From Amycolatopsis methanolica 239 (GTDB taxonomy: Bacteria > Actinomycetota > Actinomycetes > Mycobacteriales > Pseudonocardiaceae), in NCBI RefSeq assembly GCF_000739085.1, contig NZ_CP009110.1, positions 3,472,001 through 3,536,000 on the forward strand: 64,000 nt of DNA, written 5' to 3'. The notes under the pieces are model-generated. The model was not told the DNA's origin and did no database searches. It saw only the letters and a list, made by a program, of their open reading frames with translations. Within the stretch, counting starts at the first letter, position 1. The number at the start of each line of letters is the position of its first letter. Shown piece after piece: positions 33,983-43,770 of this stretch. A program made the translations under genes and the position numbers.

Positions 33983-34600
33983 ATGCCCGGCTACGACCCG
34001 AAACGGGAGCTCAAGGCGCTGTACGCGCCGAAGAACACCCACTGGGCGTTCGTCGACGTGCCCGAGCAGCGGTTCATCGCCATCGACGGCAGCGGAAACC
34101 CGAACACCTCGCAGGAGTACGCGCGTGCGGTCCAGGCGCTCTACGCGGTGGCCTACACGATCAAGTTCGCCGTCCGCCGCGCCGGTGGGGACGACTTCGT
34201 GGTGGGGCCGCTGGAAGGGCTGTGGTGGGCAGAGGACTACGGCGTCTTCATCCGGCGCGAGAAGGACGCCTGGCACTGGACGATGCTGATCAGCCAGCCG
34301 CCGTGGGTGGACGAGGAGCTGGTCGGCCAGGCGCGGCAGGCCGCGCACGCCAAGAAGCAGCTGCCCGCGATCGGCGGAGTTCGCTTCCACACACTGCACG
34401 AGGGGTGGTGCGCCCAGCTGCTGCACGTCGGGCCCTACGACGACGAGGGCCCGGCGCTGGCACGGCTCGGCGAGCTCCTCGCCGCGCACGGGCTGCGGCA
34501 CTCCGGCCTGCACCACGAGATCTACCTCGGCGACCCGCGCCGGGCCGCGCCGGAGAAGCTGCGGACGGTCCTGCGCCAGCCCGTGGCGCCCACCGTCTGA
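33983..34600 (+). CDS. GyrI-like small-molecule binding domain protein
   Basis: A 205-aa protein of the SHS2/GyrI-like superfamily: YDPKRELKALYAPKNTHWAF and VDVPEQRFIAIDGSGNPN are the usual opening, and LLHVGPYDDEGPALARL the second repeat. Members bind hydrophobic ligands or toxins; some hydrolyse lactone or epoxide-type compounds. No DNA-binding domain. The ATG lies two bases after the PadR stop, with GGAAGGGGA in the end of that gene as ribosome site. Confidence 0.85.
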   Translation: MPGYDPKRELKALYAPKNTHWAFVDVPEQRFIAIDGSGNPNTSQEYARAVQALYAVAYTIKFAVRRAGGDDFVVGPLEGLWWAEDYGVFIRREKDAWHWTMLISQPPWVDEELVGQARQAAHAKKQLPAIGGVRFHTLHEGWCAQLLHVGPYDDEGPALARLGELLAAHGLRHSGLHHEIYLGDPRRAAPEKLRTVLRQPVAPTV

Positions 34601-34603
34601 GCC

Positions 34604-34619
34604 GGGGACTTTCGCCGGG
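34604..34619. promoter_or_regulatory. Possible DevR-box-like site before the universal stress gene
   Basis: GGGGACTTTCGCCGGG, about 104 bases before the stress-protein ATG, resembles the 35610 site in its left half. The right half is degenerate. A second GGGGACC lies at 34638. Weak by itself; counted only because better sites precede other genes of the group. Confidence 0.3.
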
Positions 34620-34723
34620 CCTTCGGCCTCGCCGACCGGGGACCAACTGCTCTTCGCCCGGTGACCGCGGCCCGGGAGGCTTGGGGGTGCGGCGATCGGC
34701 CCGCCCGGGACGAGGAGAAGACG

Positions 34724-35611
34724 ATGGATTTCGCAGGCGCCGGCAACAGCGTGGTGGTGGGCGTGGACGGCTCGCCCGGTTCGCAGCGGGCCGTCGGGTG
34801 GGGTGCGTGCGAGGCGTCCCGGATGGCTCTGCCCCTGATCCTGGTGCACGGCTTCGGCATCCCGGACGCCTTCGCCGGCGAGGCCGTCCCGCCGGGGGAC
34901 TGGCTGTCCGCGCACGAGCTGCACGCCGAGCGGCTGCTGGCCGGCGCGGGGCGCCAGGCCTGGCGAATCGACCCGGACCTGCCGGTGACGGTCGAGGTGA
35001 GCCAGGACGGCCCGATCCCGTTGCTGGTCAAGAAATCCGACACCGCGCGGATGCTGGTGCTCGGATCGGCCGGGCGGAGCGCGCTGCGCGATCTGCTGAT
35101 CGGGTCGACCGCGCTGGCGCTCGCCGTGCACGGGCACTCGCCGATCACGGTGGTCCGCGGCGGGGAACCCGCGGACGACGCGCCGGTGGTCGTCGGCGTC
35201 GACGGGTACGCGCCGGCCGAGCCCTGGATCGGGCTGGCCTTCGAGGAGGCCGCCGCGCGGGACGTGGAACTGGTGGCCCTGCACGTGTGGAACGACTTCG
35301 ACCTGGCCGAGGCGTTCGGGTTCGTGCGCGATCCCTTCGGCACGGCGCCGCGCACGGACGCCGAGCGCGAGGTGCTGGACCGGTCGCTCGCGCCGTGGCG
35401 GGTCAAGTACCCGGAGGTGACCGTGCGGGCCGTGGCCGAGCGCGACCAGCCCCGCACGCGGCTGCTCGACTGGAGCGCGCGGGCGCAGCTGCTCGTGGCG
35501 GGCAGCCGGGGCCGCGGGGGATTCCGCGGCATGCTGCTCGGTTCCACCGCGCAGGCGCTGATCCACCACTCCGAATGTCCCGTGCTCATCGCCCGTTCGC
35601 CACTGGATTAG
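34724..35611 (+). CDS. Tandem universal stress protein
   Basis: A 295-aa protein of two UspA domains. Domain 1 begins SVVVGVDGSPGSQRAVGW and has GSAGRSALRDLLIGST; domain 2 begins PVVVGVDGYAPAEPW and has GSRGRGGFRGMLLGSTAQAL, the ATP-binding G-loop. Length and layout match the mycobacterial Rv2623/Rv2005c type, which belong to the DosR dormancy regulon. The ATG at 34724 follows GAGGAGAAGACG. Upstream GGGACC-like sequences may be DevR sites. A role in hypoxic or stationary-phase survival is an inference from family and context. Confidence 0.9.
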   Translation: MDFAGAGNSVVVGVDGSPGSQRAVGWGACEASRMALPLILVHGFGIPDAFAGEAVPPGDWLSAHELHAERLLAGAGRQAWRIDPDLPVTVEVSQDGPIPLLVKKSDTARMLVLGSAGRSALRDLLIGSTALALAVHGHSPITVVRGGEPADDAPVVVGVDGYAPAEPWIGLAFEEAAARDVELVALHVWNDFDLAEAFGFVRDPFGTAPRTDAEREVLDRSLAPWRVKYPEVTVRAVAERDQPRTRLLDWSARAQLLVAGSRGRGGFRGMLLGSTAQALIHHSECPVLIARSPLD

Positions 35612-35625
35612 GGACCTTCGCCCCT
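35610..35625. promoter_or_regulatory. DevR-box-like palindrome before the aldehyde dehydrogenase remnant
   Basis: AGGGACCTTCGCCCCT has outer arms AGGG/CCCT plus an inner C-G pair. It lies 65 bases before the start of the aldehyde dehydrogenase pseudogene, in a 79-base gap. Confidence 0.45.
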
Positions 35626-35690
35626 TTCACCCGGCGTCGCGCACCGCGTTCGCTGGGTGGGACCGTCGCGCACGGTGAGGAGTTTCGGAA

Positions 35691-37157
35691 ATGAGATACG
35701 TCCCTCCCGGGTTGCCTGGCAGTTCCGTTCCGGTGTTACCGCGCTATGACAATTTTATCGGGGGAAATGGCTGGCGCCGACCGAGGGCCGGTACCGGCCG
35801 GTGATCAGCCCGGCGACCGGGCGCACGATCTGCGAGACCGCCGACTCCAGCGCCGCCGACCTGGAGCTGGCGCTCGACGCCGCGCACGTCGCGCGGGACG
35901 CGTGGGTGGAGTGCACGCACGCGCGGCGGGCCGAGATCCTCACCGCCGCGGCGGACGCGATCGAGGACAACGCCGAGATGCTGGCGGTATGTGAAAGCTG
36001 GGAGACCGGGCGCCCGATTCGTGAGGCCCTTGGCGTCGACATTCCGCTCGCCGCCGACCATTTCCGCTATTTCGCCGAGGTCGTGCGTGGTGACGAGGGG
36101 ATGGTCTCCGGAATCGGCGACGACGTGCTGGCGTATCAGTTCCGGGAACCGCTCGGCGTGGTCGCCCAGTTCCTTCCCGTGCATTTCCCGGTGCTCGTCG
36201 CGGCGTGGAACCTGGCGCCCGCACTGGCCGCGGGCAACTGCTCGGTGCTCAAGCCGGTGTCGGACGCGTCGTGGTCGGTGCTGAAGCTGGCCGAGGTGAT
36301 CGGCGAGGTGATTCCGCCGGGCGTGTTCAACATCGTCACCGGCCGGGGCGACGGCGTCGGCCGCGACCTGGCGAGCAGCCGCCGGATCGCGAAGGTCGTC
36401 TTCAGCGGCGAGACCGCCACCGGGCGGCGGATCCTGTCCTGCGCGGCGCCGAACCTGGTGCCGGTGTGGCTGGACGTGGGAGCCCGCTCGCCCAACGTGT
36501 TCTTCGCCGACGTGCCGGCCGACGAGGACGGTTTCCTCGACCGCGCGGTGGACGCGATGGTGCGCTCCGCCTCCGACGAGGGACTTACTGGTGTGCACGT
36601 GCCCGTCCCGGGCGCTGGTCCAGGAACCGGTCTACGACGAGTTCGTCGGGCGGGCCCTGGAGCGGATCGCCGAGCTGGTGGTCGACGATCCGCTGGACAC
36701 CGCCACCCGCGTCGGCCCGCGGGGCGGCCCGACCAGCTGGCCCGCCTGGAGTCCTGTGTGGACACCGGGCGGAGCGAGGGCGCGACAGTCCTGATCGGCG
36801 GGCACCGGGTGACCGTGGGCGACGAGTTCACCGACGGCTACTTCTACGCGCCGACCGTGCTGCGGGGCCACAACCGGATGCGCGTGTTCCGGGAGGACCT
36901 GTTCGGGCCGGTGCTGACGGTCACCTCGTTCACCGACGAGGAACAGGCGATCGCGATCGCCAACGACTCGCGCAACGGCCCCGGCGCCGGGGTGTGGACC
37001 CGCGACGGCGATCGCGCCTACCGCGTCGGGCGCGCGGTGCAGGCCAGCCGGGGTCTGGACCAACTGCCACCACCGGCTGGTGCTGGACCAGTACAGCCAG
37101 ATGAAGAGCCTCGTGGTCGGCCACGGCCGCCGGTACTCCGGGCCGCTCGCCGGCTGA
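35691..37157 (+). pseudogene. Acetaldehyde dehydrogenase (ExaC/AldA type), multiply frameshifted
   Basis: Pieces of one aldehyde dehydrogenase lie in order in different frames. MRYVPPGLPGSSVPVLPRYD with NFIGGNGWRRP begins at ATG 35691 and stops early; VISPATGRTICETADSS starts the main frame near 35801 and runs to about 36585; CTCPSRALVQEPVYDEFVG, with the catalytic Cys, is shifted by one; VTSFTDEEQAIAIANDSRNG returns; and VWTNCHHRLVLDQYSQMKSL ends in yet another frame at 37157. About 10 residues before CTCPS and a longer piece after VWTNCHH (the FGGYKQSG region) are deleted. The general-base segment reads LDVGARSP where relatives have LELGGKSP. At least four shifts plus deletions make this a true pseudogene rather than one sequencing error. 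Confidence 0.85.
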
Positions 37158-37248
37158 GCCGCTCGGGAAAGGACCCGCTCGAGCCCGGGCGCGTCAACAC
37201 CTTCGAGCGCTGGGAGTCGGGCGAGCACCTCGGCGTGAGCGGCGCCCG

Positions 37249-38904
37249 TCAGAGCGCGGCCAGCTCCGGTTCCAGGTCGTCCAGGCCGAGCGTGCCCACC
37301 GACAGCGCGGCCATGTGCCAGGCCTTCAGCTCGAACCGCGGGTTGCGGGCCCTGGCCGCCGCGCGCCCGGCCAGCCAGGCGCGCTCGCCGAGCTTGTAGC
37401 TGATCGCCTGGCCCGGCACGCCCAGGTACCGCACGATCTCGCTGTCCAGGAACGCGGATTCGCGTGTGGTGTGGGCGCCGAAGAACGCGCGGCCCGTCTC
37501 GGCGGTCCAGCGCAGGCCGGGGCCGAGCCCGGCCTCCTCCGGCACCGGCAGCCCCAGGTGCATGCCGATGTCGACGATCACGCGGATGATCCGCATCATC
37601 TGCGAGTCGAGGTAGCCGAGGCGGGCGGCCGGGTCGTCGAGGTAGCCCAGCTCGTCCATCAGGCGTTCGGCGTAGAGCGCCCAGCCCTCGGTGGTGGCGC
37701 TGACCGAACCGGCGCTGGTCTGGAACAGCGACAACCGCCCGGACAACGTGGTCCAGTGGCCGAACTGCAGGTGGTGGCCCGGCACGGACTCGTGGTACCA
37801 CGTGCTGATCAGCGTCCACAGTGGAAAGCGCGTCTGCCCGAGCGTGGGCAGCCAGGTGCGGCCGGGCCGGGAGAAGTCCCGCGCGGGCCGCGTGTAGTAC
37901 GGCGCGGCCGCGCTGCCGGGCGGGGCCAGCCGGGTTTCCAGCACCCGCACCGGCGGCGCCAGGTCGAAGTGCCTGCCGTCCAGGTCGTCCATCGCGCGGG
38001 CGGTGAGGTCGGCCAGCCAGCGGCGGACTTCTTCGGCGCCCTCGACGACCGGGCCCTCCCGGTCCAGGTACGCCATCGCCTCGAGCACCGGCGCGCCGGG
38101 CAGGACGCGGCCGGCTTCGGCGCGCATCTGCGCGGCCAGGGCGTGGTACTCCGCCCAGGCCCACTCGGTGGTCGCGGCGAGGTCGAGGTGCGCGCCGGTC
38201 CACTGGCGGGCGTGCAGCAGGTAGCGCTCCTCGCCGACGCTGTCGGGCGTCCCCTCTGCGCGCGGCAGGTACTCCACGGCCAGGAAGCCGCGCAACCCGG
38301 TCAGCGCGTCCTGCGCGGCGGCGCAGGCCCGGTCCAGGTCGGCGCGCAACGCGGGCGGCACGTCGGCTCCGGCGGTGAACCCGGCGAACCAGCCGTCCCA
38401 CGCGTCCAGCTGGGCGATCGCCGCGTCGACCTGCCGCGGCGCGGCGAACAGGCCGCGCCGCACGCCTTCGCGCAGCGACTCGGTGTACCCGGCCAGGGCG
38501 TCCGGCACGCGCGCGACGCGGCGGGCGATCACCGCCCAGTCCTCCGCGGAGTCGGTGGGCATCATCAGGAACGTGTTCCGCAGGCCCTGCAGCGGGCCGA
38601 GGATGTTGCGGATCATACGCAGGTGCTCGCCCGCCGCGCTGACCGCCAGCCCGGTCGCCAGCCGCTCCCGCAGCAGCCGCGCGCAGCGGCGCTCGTCGTC
38701 GCCGTCGGGTTCCAGGCCGCGCAGCCGGGCCAGGGTCGCGGTCGCCAGCTCGTCCCGTTCCCGCTGCCCGGCGGGGGAGAGGTCGGTGAGCCGGTCCTCC
38801 CTGGGCGCGACGCCGAGCATGGTGCCCAGCTGGGGGTCGGCGGCGCAGGCCTGCGCGACGTGGGAGTCCGCGAGATCACGCACGGCGGTGGTGGGGTCGG
38901 GCAC
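37249..38904 (-). CDS. DUF885-family protein, metallopeptidase-like
   Basis: A 551-aa member of DUF885. [17 protein letters not shown] gives an HExxxGHH-type motif that in the family is thought to bind zinc, with a Glu further on in [19 protein letters not shown]. The N-terminal half ([20 protein letters not shown]) is helical and typical. No signal peptide, so probably cytoplasmic. The reaction is not established for most members; peptidase activity is suspected. It is convergent with the aldehyde dehydrogenase remnant and divergent from nadE, 59 bases away. Confidence 0.85.
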   Translation of the reverse strand: MPDPTTAVRDLADSHVAQACAADPQLGTMLGVAPREDRLTDLSPAGQRERDELATATLARLRGLEPDGDDERRCARLLRERLATGLAVSAAGEHLRMIRNILGPLQGLRNTFLMMPTDSAEDWAVIARRVARVPDALAGYTESLREGVRRGLFAAPRQVDAAIAQLDAWDGWFAGFTAGADVPPALRADLDRACAAAQDALTGLRGFLAVEYLPRAEGTPDSVGEERYLLHARQWTGAHLDLAATTEWAWAEYHALAAQMRAEAGRVLPGAPVLEAMAYLDREGPVVEGAEEVRRWLADLTARAMDDLDGRHFDLAPPVRVLETRLAPPGSAAAPYYTRPARDFSRPGRTWLPTLGQTRFPLWTLISTWYHESVPGHHLQFGHWTTLSGRLSLFQTSAGSVSATTEGWALYAERLMDELGYLDDPAARLGYLDSQMMRIIRVIVDIGMHLGLPVPEEAGLGPGLRWTAETGRAFFGAHTTRESAFLDSEIVRYLGVPGQAISYKLGERAWLAGRAAARARNPRFELKAWHMAALSVGTLGLDDLEPELAAL

Positions 38905-38963
38905 GTTCGGAGTCTAGATCTAGGCTCGAGGGTGCACGGCACGCACGCGGAAACGGGGACAGT

Positions 38964-41027
38964 GTGACATCAGCGCAGGCCCACGACTTCACCTCGCTCT
39001 ACCGGCACGGGTTCGTGCGGGTGGCCTCCGCGGTCCCGGTGGTCCGGGTCGCGGATCCGGAGTTCAACTGCGACGCTACGCTGGCGCTGGCCCGCCGCGC
39101 GGCCGCGGACGGGGTCGCGATCACGGTGTTCCCCGAGCTGGGCTTCTCCGCCTACACCGCCGACGACCTGTTCCACCAGAACGCGCTGCAGGGCGCGGTG
39201 GACGACGCCGTGGCGCGGTTCGTGCACGAGTCGGCGGACCTGCCGGGCGTGTTCGCGATCGGCGCGCCGCAGCGGTTCGAGGGGCGGCTGTTCAACTGCG
39301 GCATCGTGGTGCACCGCGGCCAGGTCCTGGGCGTGGTGCCCAAGAGCTACCTGCCGGGCTACCGCGAGTTCTATGAGAAGCGCCAGTTCGTGGCGGCCAG
39401 GGACGCGGTGTCCGAGCGGGTGCTCGTGGCGGGCCAGGACGCGCCGTTCGGCAGCGACCTGCTGTTCGCCGCGCCGAACGTGCCGGGACTGGTGTTCCAC
39501 GTCGAGATCTGCGAGGACGGCTGGGTGCCGGTGACGCCGAGCGGGTTCGGCGCGCTGGCCGGCGCCACGGTGCTGCTGAACCTCTCGGCCAGCAACATCG
39601 TGATCGGCAAGGCCGGCTACCGGCGCAACCTGTGCACCAACCACTCGGCCCGCTACATCGCCGCGTACCTGTACTCGGCGGCCGGGCCGGGGGAGTCCAC
39701 GACGGACCTGGCGTGGGACGGGCAGGCGGTGATCGCGGAGAACGGGTCGCTGCTGGCCGAGGGTGAGCGGTTCGAGTCGAACCAGCTGGTGACCGCCGAC
39801 GTGGATCTGGAGCGGCTGGCCGCCGACCGGCTGCGCATGACCAGCTTCAACGACAACGCGCACGACCACCGGGAGCGGCTCAAGCGGTTCCGCCGCGTGG
39901 ACTTCGAGCTGGAGCTGCCGCCGGGGCCGGTGCGGCTGCGCCGGGAGATCCAGCGGTTCCCGTACGTCCCGGCGAACACCGCGGACCGCAACGAGCGCTG
40001 CCGCGAGGTGCACCACATCCAGGTGCAGGGCCTGACGCAGCGGCTCGCGGCGACCGGGATCGAGAAGGTCGTGATCGGCGTGTCCGGCGGGCTCGACTCG
40101 ACGCAGGCGCTGATCATCGCCGCGCAGAGCATGGACAAGCTCGGGCTGCCGCGGGAGAACGTGCTGGCCTACACGATGCCCGGGTTCGCCACCACCAACC
40201 ACACGCTGACCAACGCGCACAAGCTGATGAAGGCGCTGGGCACGTCGGCGCACGAGATCGACATCCGGCCCTCGGCGCGGCAGATGCTGGCCGACCTGGG
40301 GCACCCGGCCGCCGACGGCTCGCCGGTGTACGACGTGACGTTCGAGAACGTGCAGGCGGGGGAGCGGACCTCGCACCTGTTCCGGCTGGCCAACCACCAC
40401 GGCGCGCTCGTGGTCGGCACCGGTGACCTGAGCGAGCAGGCGCTGGGGTGGGCGACCTACGGAGTGGGCGACCAGATGTCGCACTACAACGTCAACGCCT
40501 CGGTGCCCAAGACGCTGATCCGGTACCTGATCGCGTGGGAGGTGGCGACCGAGCAGCTGGGCGAAGGCGCCGACGAGGTGCTGCGGTCGATCCTGGCCAC
40601 CGAGATCTCGCCGGAGCTGGTGCCCGGCGACGGACCGGACTCGGGGCCGTCGCAGAGTTCCGAGGCCAAGGTCGGACCGTACGAGCTGCAGGACTTCCAC
40701 CTGTACTACCTGCTGCGGTTCGGCTACCGGCCCAGCCGCATCGCCTACCTGGCGCAGCACGCGTGGGGGGATGTCAACGCCGGGCGGTGGCCGGACCTGG
40801 TGCCAGAGTCCGAGCGCAACAGCTACGACCTGCCGACGATCAAGAAGTGGCTGCGCGAGTTCCTGTGGCGGTTCATCCAGACCAGCCAGTTCAAGCGCTC
40901 CGCGATGCCCAACGCGCCGAAGGTCGGCTCCGGCGGTTCGCTGTCCCCGCGCGGCGACTGGCGTGCCCCGAGCGACGCGAGTGCGCGCGCCTGGCTCGAT
41001 GAGCTGGAGGCCAACGTCCCCGGCTAG
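38964..41027 (+). CDS. nadE: Glutamine-dependent NAD(+) synthetase
   Basis: A 687-aa two-domain enzyme that amidates nicotinic acid adenine dinucleotide, the last step of NAD synthesis. The nitrilase-like glutaminase half has the Glu in [15 protein letters not shown], the Lys in [18 protein letters not shown] and the Cys in [13 protein letters not shown]. The synthetase half carries the PP-loop [14 protein letters not shown] and [16 protein letters not shown]. Length matches the actinobacterial long form. GTG start. Its last codons overlap the convergent DUF1876 gene by four bases. Confidence 0.95.
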   Translation: MTSAQAHDFTSLYRHGFVRVASAVPVVRVADPEFNCDATLALARRAAADGVAITVFPELGFSAYTADDLFHQNALQGAVDDAVARFVHESADLPGVFAIGAPQRFEGRLFNCGIVVHRGQVLGVVPKSYLPGYREFYEKRQFVAARDAVSERVLVAGQDAPFGSDLLFAAPNVPGLVFHVEICEDGWVPVTPSGFGALAGATVLLNLSASNIVIGKAGYRRNLCTNHSARYIAAYLYSAAGPGESTTDLAWDGQAVIAENGSLLAEGERFESNQLVTADVDLERLAADRLRMTSFNDNAHDHRERLKRFRRVDFELELPPGPVRLRREIQRFPYVPANTADRNERCREVHHIQVQGLTQRLAATGIEKVVIGVSGGLDSTQALIIAAQSMDKLGLPRENVLAYTMPGFATTNHTLTNAHKLMKALGTSAHEIDIRPSARQMLADLGHPAADGSPVYDVTFENVQAGERTSHLFRLANHHGALVVGTGDLSEQALGWATYGVGDQMSHYNVNASVPKTLIRYLIAWEVATEQLGEGADEVLRSILATEISPELVPGDGPDSGPSQSSEAKVGPYELQDFHLYYLLRFGYRPSRIAYLAQHAWGDVNAGRWPDLVPESERNSYDLPTIKKWLREFLWRFIQTSQFKRSAMPNAPKVGSGGSLSPRGDWRAPSDASARAWLDELEANVPG

Positions 41028-41293
41028 TTGACGCGCCGCCCGGGGAAGGTGAACTGGGTGTCGATGTCGGAGGCGACCGCCTCGAGCAGTTCCTCGGTGA
41101 GGTCGCTCAGGGCCCGCGCGAGGGCCAGCTCGGCCGCGATGCCGGGCAGGTGCAGACCGCGGGGGCCGTTCTCGACGAGGCCGATGCCGGTGAAGCGGGT
41201 GCCGTCGGTGCCGCCGAGCCGGACTTCCGCGCGCGTCACACCCCCGATCTCGTCCAGTCCGATGTCCATCTTCCACTGGCCGGGTTGCCGCAT
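41024..41293 (-). CDS. DUF1876 small protein, Rv1738-like
   Basis: An 89-aa protein. [20 protein letters not shown] and [20 protein letters not shown] align by eye with mycobacterial Rv1738/Rv2632c, DUF1876 proteins; Rv1738 is among the most strongly induced DosR targets and its fold resembles ribosome-hibernation factors. AGGAG four bases before ATG 41293 is a good ribosome site. A perfect-arm GGG/CCC palindrome lies 54 bases upstream at 41348. Overlap with the convergent nadE end by four bases means that the two mRNAs are antisense at their tails. Confidence 0.88.
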   Translation of the reverse strand: MRQPGQWKMDIGLDEIGGVTRAEVRLGGTDGTRFTGIGLVENGPRGLHLPGIAAELALARALSDLTEELLEAVASDIDTQFTFPGRRVN

Positions 41294-41347
41294 GAACGCT
41301 CCTAGTTCGACTGGCCCCACTGTCCTCGTCGTCGTGGTCGCCGCCCA

Positions 41348-41363
41348 AGGGCCGGAAGTCCCT
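41348..41363. promoter_or_regulatory. DevR-box-like palindrome before the DUF1876 gene
   Basis: AGGGCCGGAAGTCCCT (AGGGACTTCCGGCCCT on the gene strand) has outer arms AGGG/CCCT and an inner C-G pair. It lies 54 bases before the DUF1876 ATG and touches the stop codon of the upstream protease gene, so it must serve the small gene. Confidence 0.5.
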
Positions 41364-42084
41364 AACCAGCGCGCCCTGCGACCCACGCGAGCACGAGCCC
41401 GCCCGAGTTGAGCGCCAGATGAACCAGGCCGGGGGCCAGCAACCCGCGCCCGGTGTAGCGGAGCGCGCAGAGCGCGACACCGGCCACCGCGGCGCCGAGC
41501 ATCGCCAGCACCGACAGGACCGGCAGGGGCAGGGCGCCGATGGCCGCGTCGACGCCGGCGTTGCGGCGCAGCGCCGGTGACGGCAGCAGGTGCCACAGCC
41601 CGAACAACGCGGACGCGCCGAGGACGGGCCGCCAGCGCCAGCGTTCGCCGCCGCCCAGCAACGCGGGCAGCACACCGCGGAAGGCGACCTCTTCGACGAG
41701 GACGGTGCCCAGCGGGATGCGCACCAGCGCGAGCCACACCAGCTCGCCGGGCGGGTGCTGCCCGACCCGGCCGTCCTGGAACAGCGGCCGCAGCGCGGGC
41801 ACGGCGAGGGCGACGCCGAACCCGGCCGCGACGACCAGGCAGGCGATGCCCCCGGTGGCCGCCGACCGGCGCCAATGCCGCCGGGACAGGCCGAGCTCGG
41901 CGAACCCGCGCCCGCTCAGCCGCGCGAGTCCGATGAGGACGCCCGCGGTCACCGCCCCGCACAGCGGGTAGGCCCAGCCGGGCAGCACGCGGTTCGCCAG
42001 TGTGGTGGCCGCGGCCAGCATCGCGACGGCGCCGAGGACGGCCGCGCGGCGGGACAGCAGGGGAGGGGTGCCGGTGTCGCGCAT
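41362..42084 (-). CDS. CPBP-family intramembrane metalloprotease
   Basis: A 240-aa protein with about seven hydrophobic helices and the CPBP/Abi motifs VLVEEVAFRGVLPALLGG (EExxxR) and SALFGLWHLLPSPAL (the second motif with His), ending with a third helix containing HLALNSGG. These form the active site of the Rce1-like intramembrane proteases. Substrate unknown. ATG 42084. It lies 69 bases upstream of the DUF1876 gene on the same strand, with the palindrome at its own stop. Confidence 0.88.
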   Translation of the reverse strand: MRDTGTPPLLSRRAAVLGAVAMLAAATTLANRVLPGWAYPLCGAVTAGVLIGLARLSGRGFAELGLSRRHWRRSAATGGIACLVVAAGFGVALAVPALRPLFQDGRVGQHPPGELVWLALVRIPLGTVLVEEVAFRGVLPALLGGGERWRWRPVLGASALFGLWHLLPSPALRRNAGVDAAIGALPLPVLSVLAMLGAAVAGVALCALRYTGRGLLAPGLVHLALNSGGLVLAWVAGRAG

Positions 42085-42124
42085 CCACCCCAGTCTGCCC
42101 GTGCGCCGCCGGTTGCGGGTCCGG

Positions 42125-42140
42125 TGACCAACGGCCCTTC
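42125..42140. promoter_or_regulatory. Possible DevR-box-like site before the Rv1733c-like gene
   Basis: TGACCAACGGCCCTTC shares GACC and CGGCCCT with the stronger sites. It lies 95 bases before the Rv1733c-like start in the divergent gap from the protease gene. Dyad symmetry is poor, so this is a weak call. Confidence 0.3.
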
Positions 42141-42235
42141 ACCTCCGGCTGTGGGGCCGTCACGCTTGAACCGGGTGGTGGAAGGACTCGGGACATGCGC
42201 GGCGGAACCGGGGTGGCGCGGGCGGGGGCAGGCCG

Positions 42236-42826
42236 GTGACGCCCGCACCCGAGTCGTGGCCGGTCCGGTTCTGGCGCCTGATCCACCCGGGCGGTCCGCT
42301 GGCGCGTCCGTGGGACCGCTGGGAGGCGCGTCTGCTGGTGATGGCGATCCTGCTGGCGGTGGCCGCCGTGCCGCTGGCGGGGGTGCTCGTGTCGGGCGTT
42401 TACGCCCGCCAAGCGGAGCTCGCGCGGGAACAGCAGGCCGACCGGACCCAGGTGGCGGCCGTGGTGCTGGCCGACGCCCCGTCGTTCGTGGCGGGCGGGC
42501 CCACGGTGCAGGTGGCGGAGGTGCCCGCGCTGTGGCGGCTGCCGGACGGGACTGAGCGCTCCGGCCCGGTCACCGTCCCGGCGGGCACGGACCAGGGCAC
42601 GCGGCTGCCGATCTGGGTCGACGGTGCGGGGGAGCCGGTGCCGCCACCGCTGTCGGCGTTCGGCGCGCTGAGCATCGCGCTCGGCGTCGGCCTGCTCGGC
42701 TGGCTCGGCGTGGTGCTGGTGCTGACGCTCGTCGTGCTCGCGGTGCACCTCGCGCTCGATCGCGTCCGGGCGGCGGCGTGGGCGCGTGAATGGGAGACGC
42801 TCAGCCAGGGAAGGAGTGGACGATGA
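42236..42826 (+). CDS. Rv1733c-like two-span membrane protein
   Basis: A 196-aa membrane protein: a cytoplasmic start with PLARPWDRWEARLLVMAILL leading into helix 1 (about 32-54), an extracytoplasmic region containing LPDGTERSGPVTVPAGTDQG and RLPIWVDGAGEPVPPP, and helix 2 near 145-168. Order, topology and the two quoted segments match M. tuberculosis Rv1733c, a DosR-regulated protein of unknown function. GTG start. The stop overlaps the next ATG (ATGA). Confidence 0.8.
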   Translation: MTPAPESWPVRFWRLIHPGGPLARPWDRWEARLLVMAILLAVAAVPLAGVLVSGVYARQAELAREQQADRTQVAAVVLADAPSFVAGGPTVQVAEVPALWRLPDGTERSGPVTVPAGTDQGTRLPIWVDGAGEPVPPPLSAFGALSIALGVGLLGWLGVVLVLTLVVLAVHLALDRVRAAAWAREWETLSQGRSGR

Positions 42827-43002
42827 ACGACGACCTGGAGAGCCGCAAGGCGGCGCGGGAGGCGCGGGTGACCGCGGCGTCCCGGACGGGCCGGCACACG
42901 ACGGAGGAGATGGCGGAATCGGCGATGCGGCGCTACTTCGCCGAGGAGGCTTACCGGGAGCGCGAGGAGCGGGAGCGCCGGGAACACCACAAGGATGTAT
43001 AA
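42823..43002 (+). CDS. 59-aa highly charged small protein
   Basis: A short protein coupled to the membrane gene by ATGA and with GGAAGGAGTGG as ribosome site. It is strongly charged and probably one long helix: RKAAREARVTAASRTGRHTT, then RRYFAEEAYREREERERREH. No family recognised. Position suggests co-function with the Rv1733c-like protein. Its stop codon falls inside the 25-bp repeat. Confidence 0.7.
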   Translation: MNDDLESRKAAREARVTAASRTGRHTTEEMAESAMRRYFAEEAYREREERERREHHKDV

Positions 43003-43020
43003 CGACCTATACGGCGCGGC
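42996..43020. repeat. 25-bp repeat between convergent genes, copy B
   Basis: Exact copy of 30152-30176. It includes the stop codon of the 59-aa gene and lies 12 bases before the end of the convergent devR-like gene. In both places 30 bases separate the facing stop codons. Confidence 0.85.
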
Positions 43021-43032
43021 TTTGTCGCGACT

Positions 43033-43686
43033 TCAATCTCCGTCCCTCACCTGCCTGCCCTCCCGCAGCTTCGTGGCGAGGACAGCGGCCTGGGTCCGCC
43101 GTTCCAGACCGAGCTTGGTGAGCAGGCGGGAGACGTAGTTCTTCACGGTCTTCTCCGCGAGGAACATCCGCTCGGCGATCTGGCGGTTGGTCAGCCCCTC
43201 GCCGATGAGGCCGAGCAGCGTGCGCTCGCGGTCGCTCAACGCGGCGAGCGGGCCGCTCTCGACGGCGTCCGCGCGCAGCTTCGCCATCAGGGTCGCGGCC
43301 GCGCGGGTGTCCAGCAGCGACCGTCCGCTGCCGACCTCGCGCACCGCCGAGACGAGCTGCAGCCCTTGGATGTCCTTGATGACGTACCCGCCGGCGCCGG
43401 CCAGGATCGCGTTGAGCATGGCCTCCTCGTCGGTGTAGGAGGTCAGGATCAGCACGTTCAGCTCGGGCAGCCGGGAGCGCAGCTCGCGGCACAGCTCGAT
43501 GCCGTTGCCGTCGGACAGGCGCACGTCCAGCACCGCCACGTCCGGCCGCAGCGCCAGGATCCGGCTCAGTGCCTGCGCGGCGGTGGACGCCTCGCCGATG
43601 ACGGTGAGGCCCGGATCGGCCTCGAGCAGATCGCCGACCCCGCGGCGCACGACCTCGTGATCGTCGACGAGGAAGACCTTGATCAT
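43033..43686 (-). CDS. DevR/DosR-like response regulator (second of two)
   Basis: A 217-aa regulator with D54 ([12 protein letters not shown]), T82 and K104 in the receiver and the [24 protein letters not shown]. The HTH is practically that of mycobacterial DosR. ATG 43686 follows GAAGGGA. Among dormancy-type genes and 2.7 kb from a DevS-like kinase, it is the most likely regulator of the group. A GACC-AA-GGTC dyad lies 85 bases upstream and may allow autoregulation. It differs from the paralogue at 15123 in about a quarter of positions by eye. Confidence 0.92.
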   Translation of the reverse strand: MIKVFLVDDHEVVRRGVGDLLEADPGLTVIGEASTAAQALSRILALRPDVAVLDVRLSDGNGIELCRELRSRLPELNVLILTSYTDEEAMLNAILAGAGGYVIKDIQGLQLVSAVREVGSGRSLLDTRAAATLMAKLRADAVESGPLAALSDRERTLLGLIGEGLTNRQIAERMFLAEKTVKNYVSRLLTKLGLERRTQAAVLATKLREGRQVRDGD

Positions 43687-43770
43687 GCCGCAATCCCTTC
43701 GCTGCACGGAACCCTCCCAGGCTACGGGCGCCCCTGTCGTCAGGTCACGGCTTAGGTCCCCGATCCAGAG

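Noticed and set aside
38970-41675. 901-codon minus-strand frame opposite nadE
   Set aside because: Shadow of nadE; only the segment 41024-41293, in another phase of meaning and with its own ribosome site, codes for a real protein (DUF1876).
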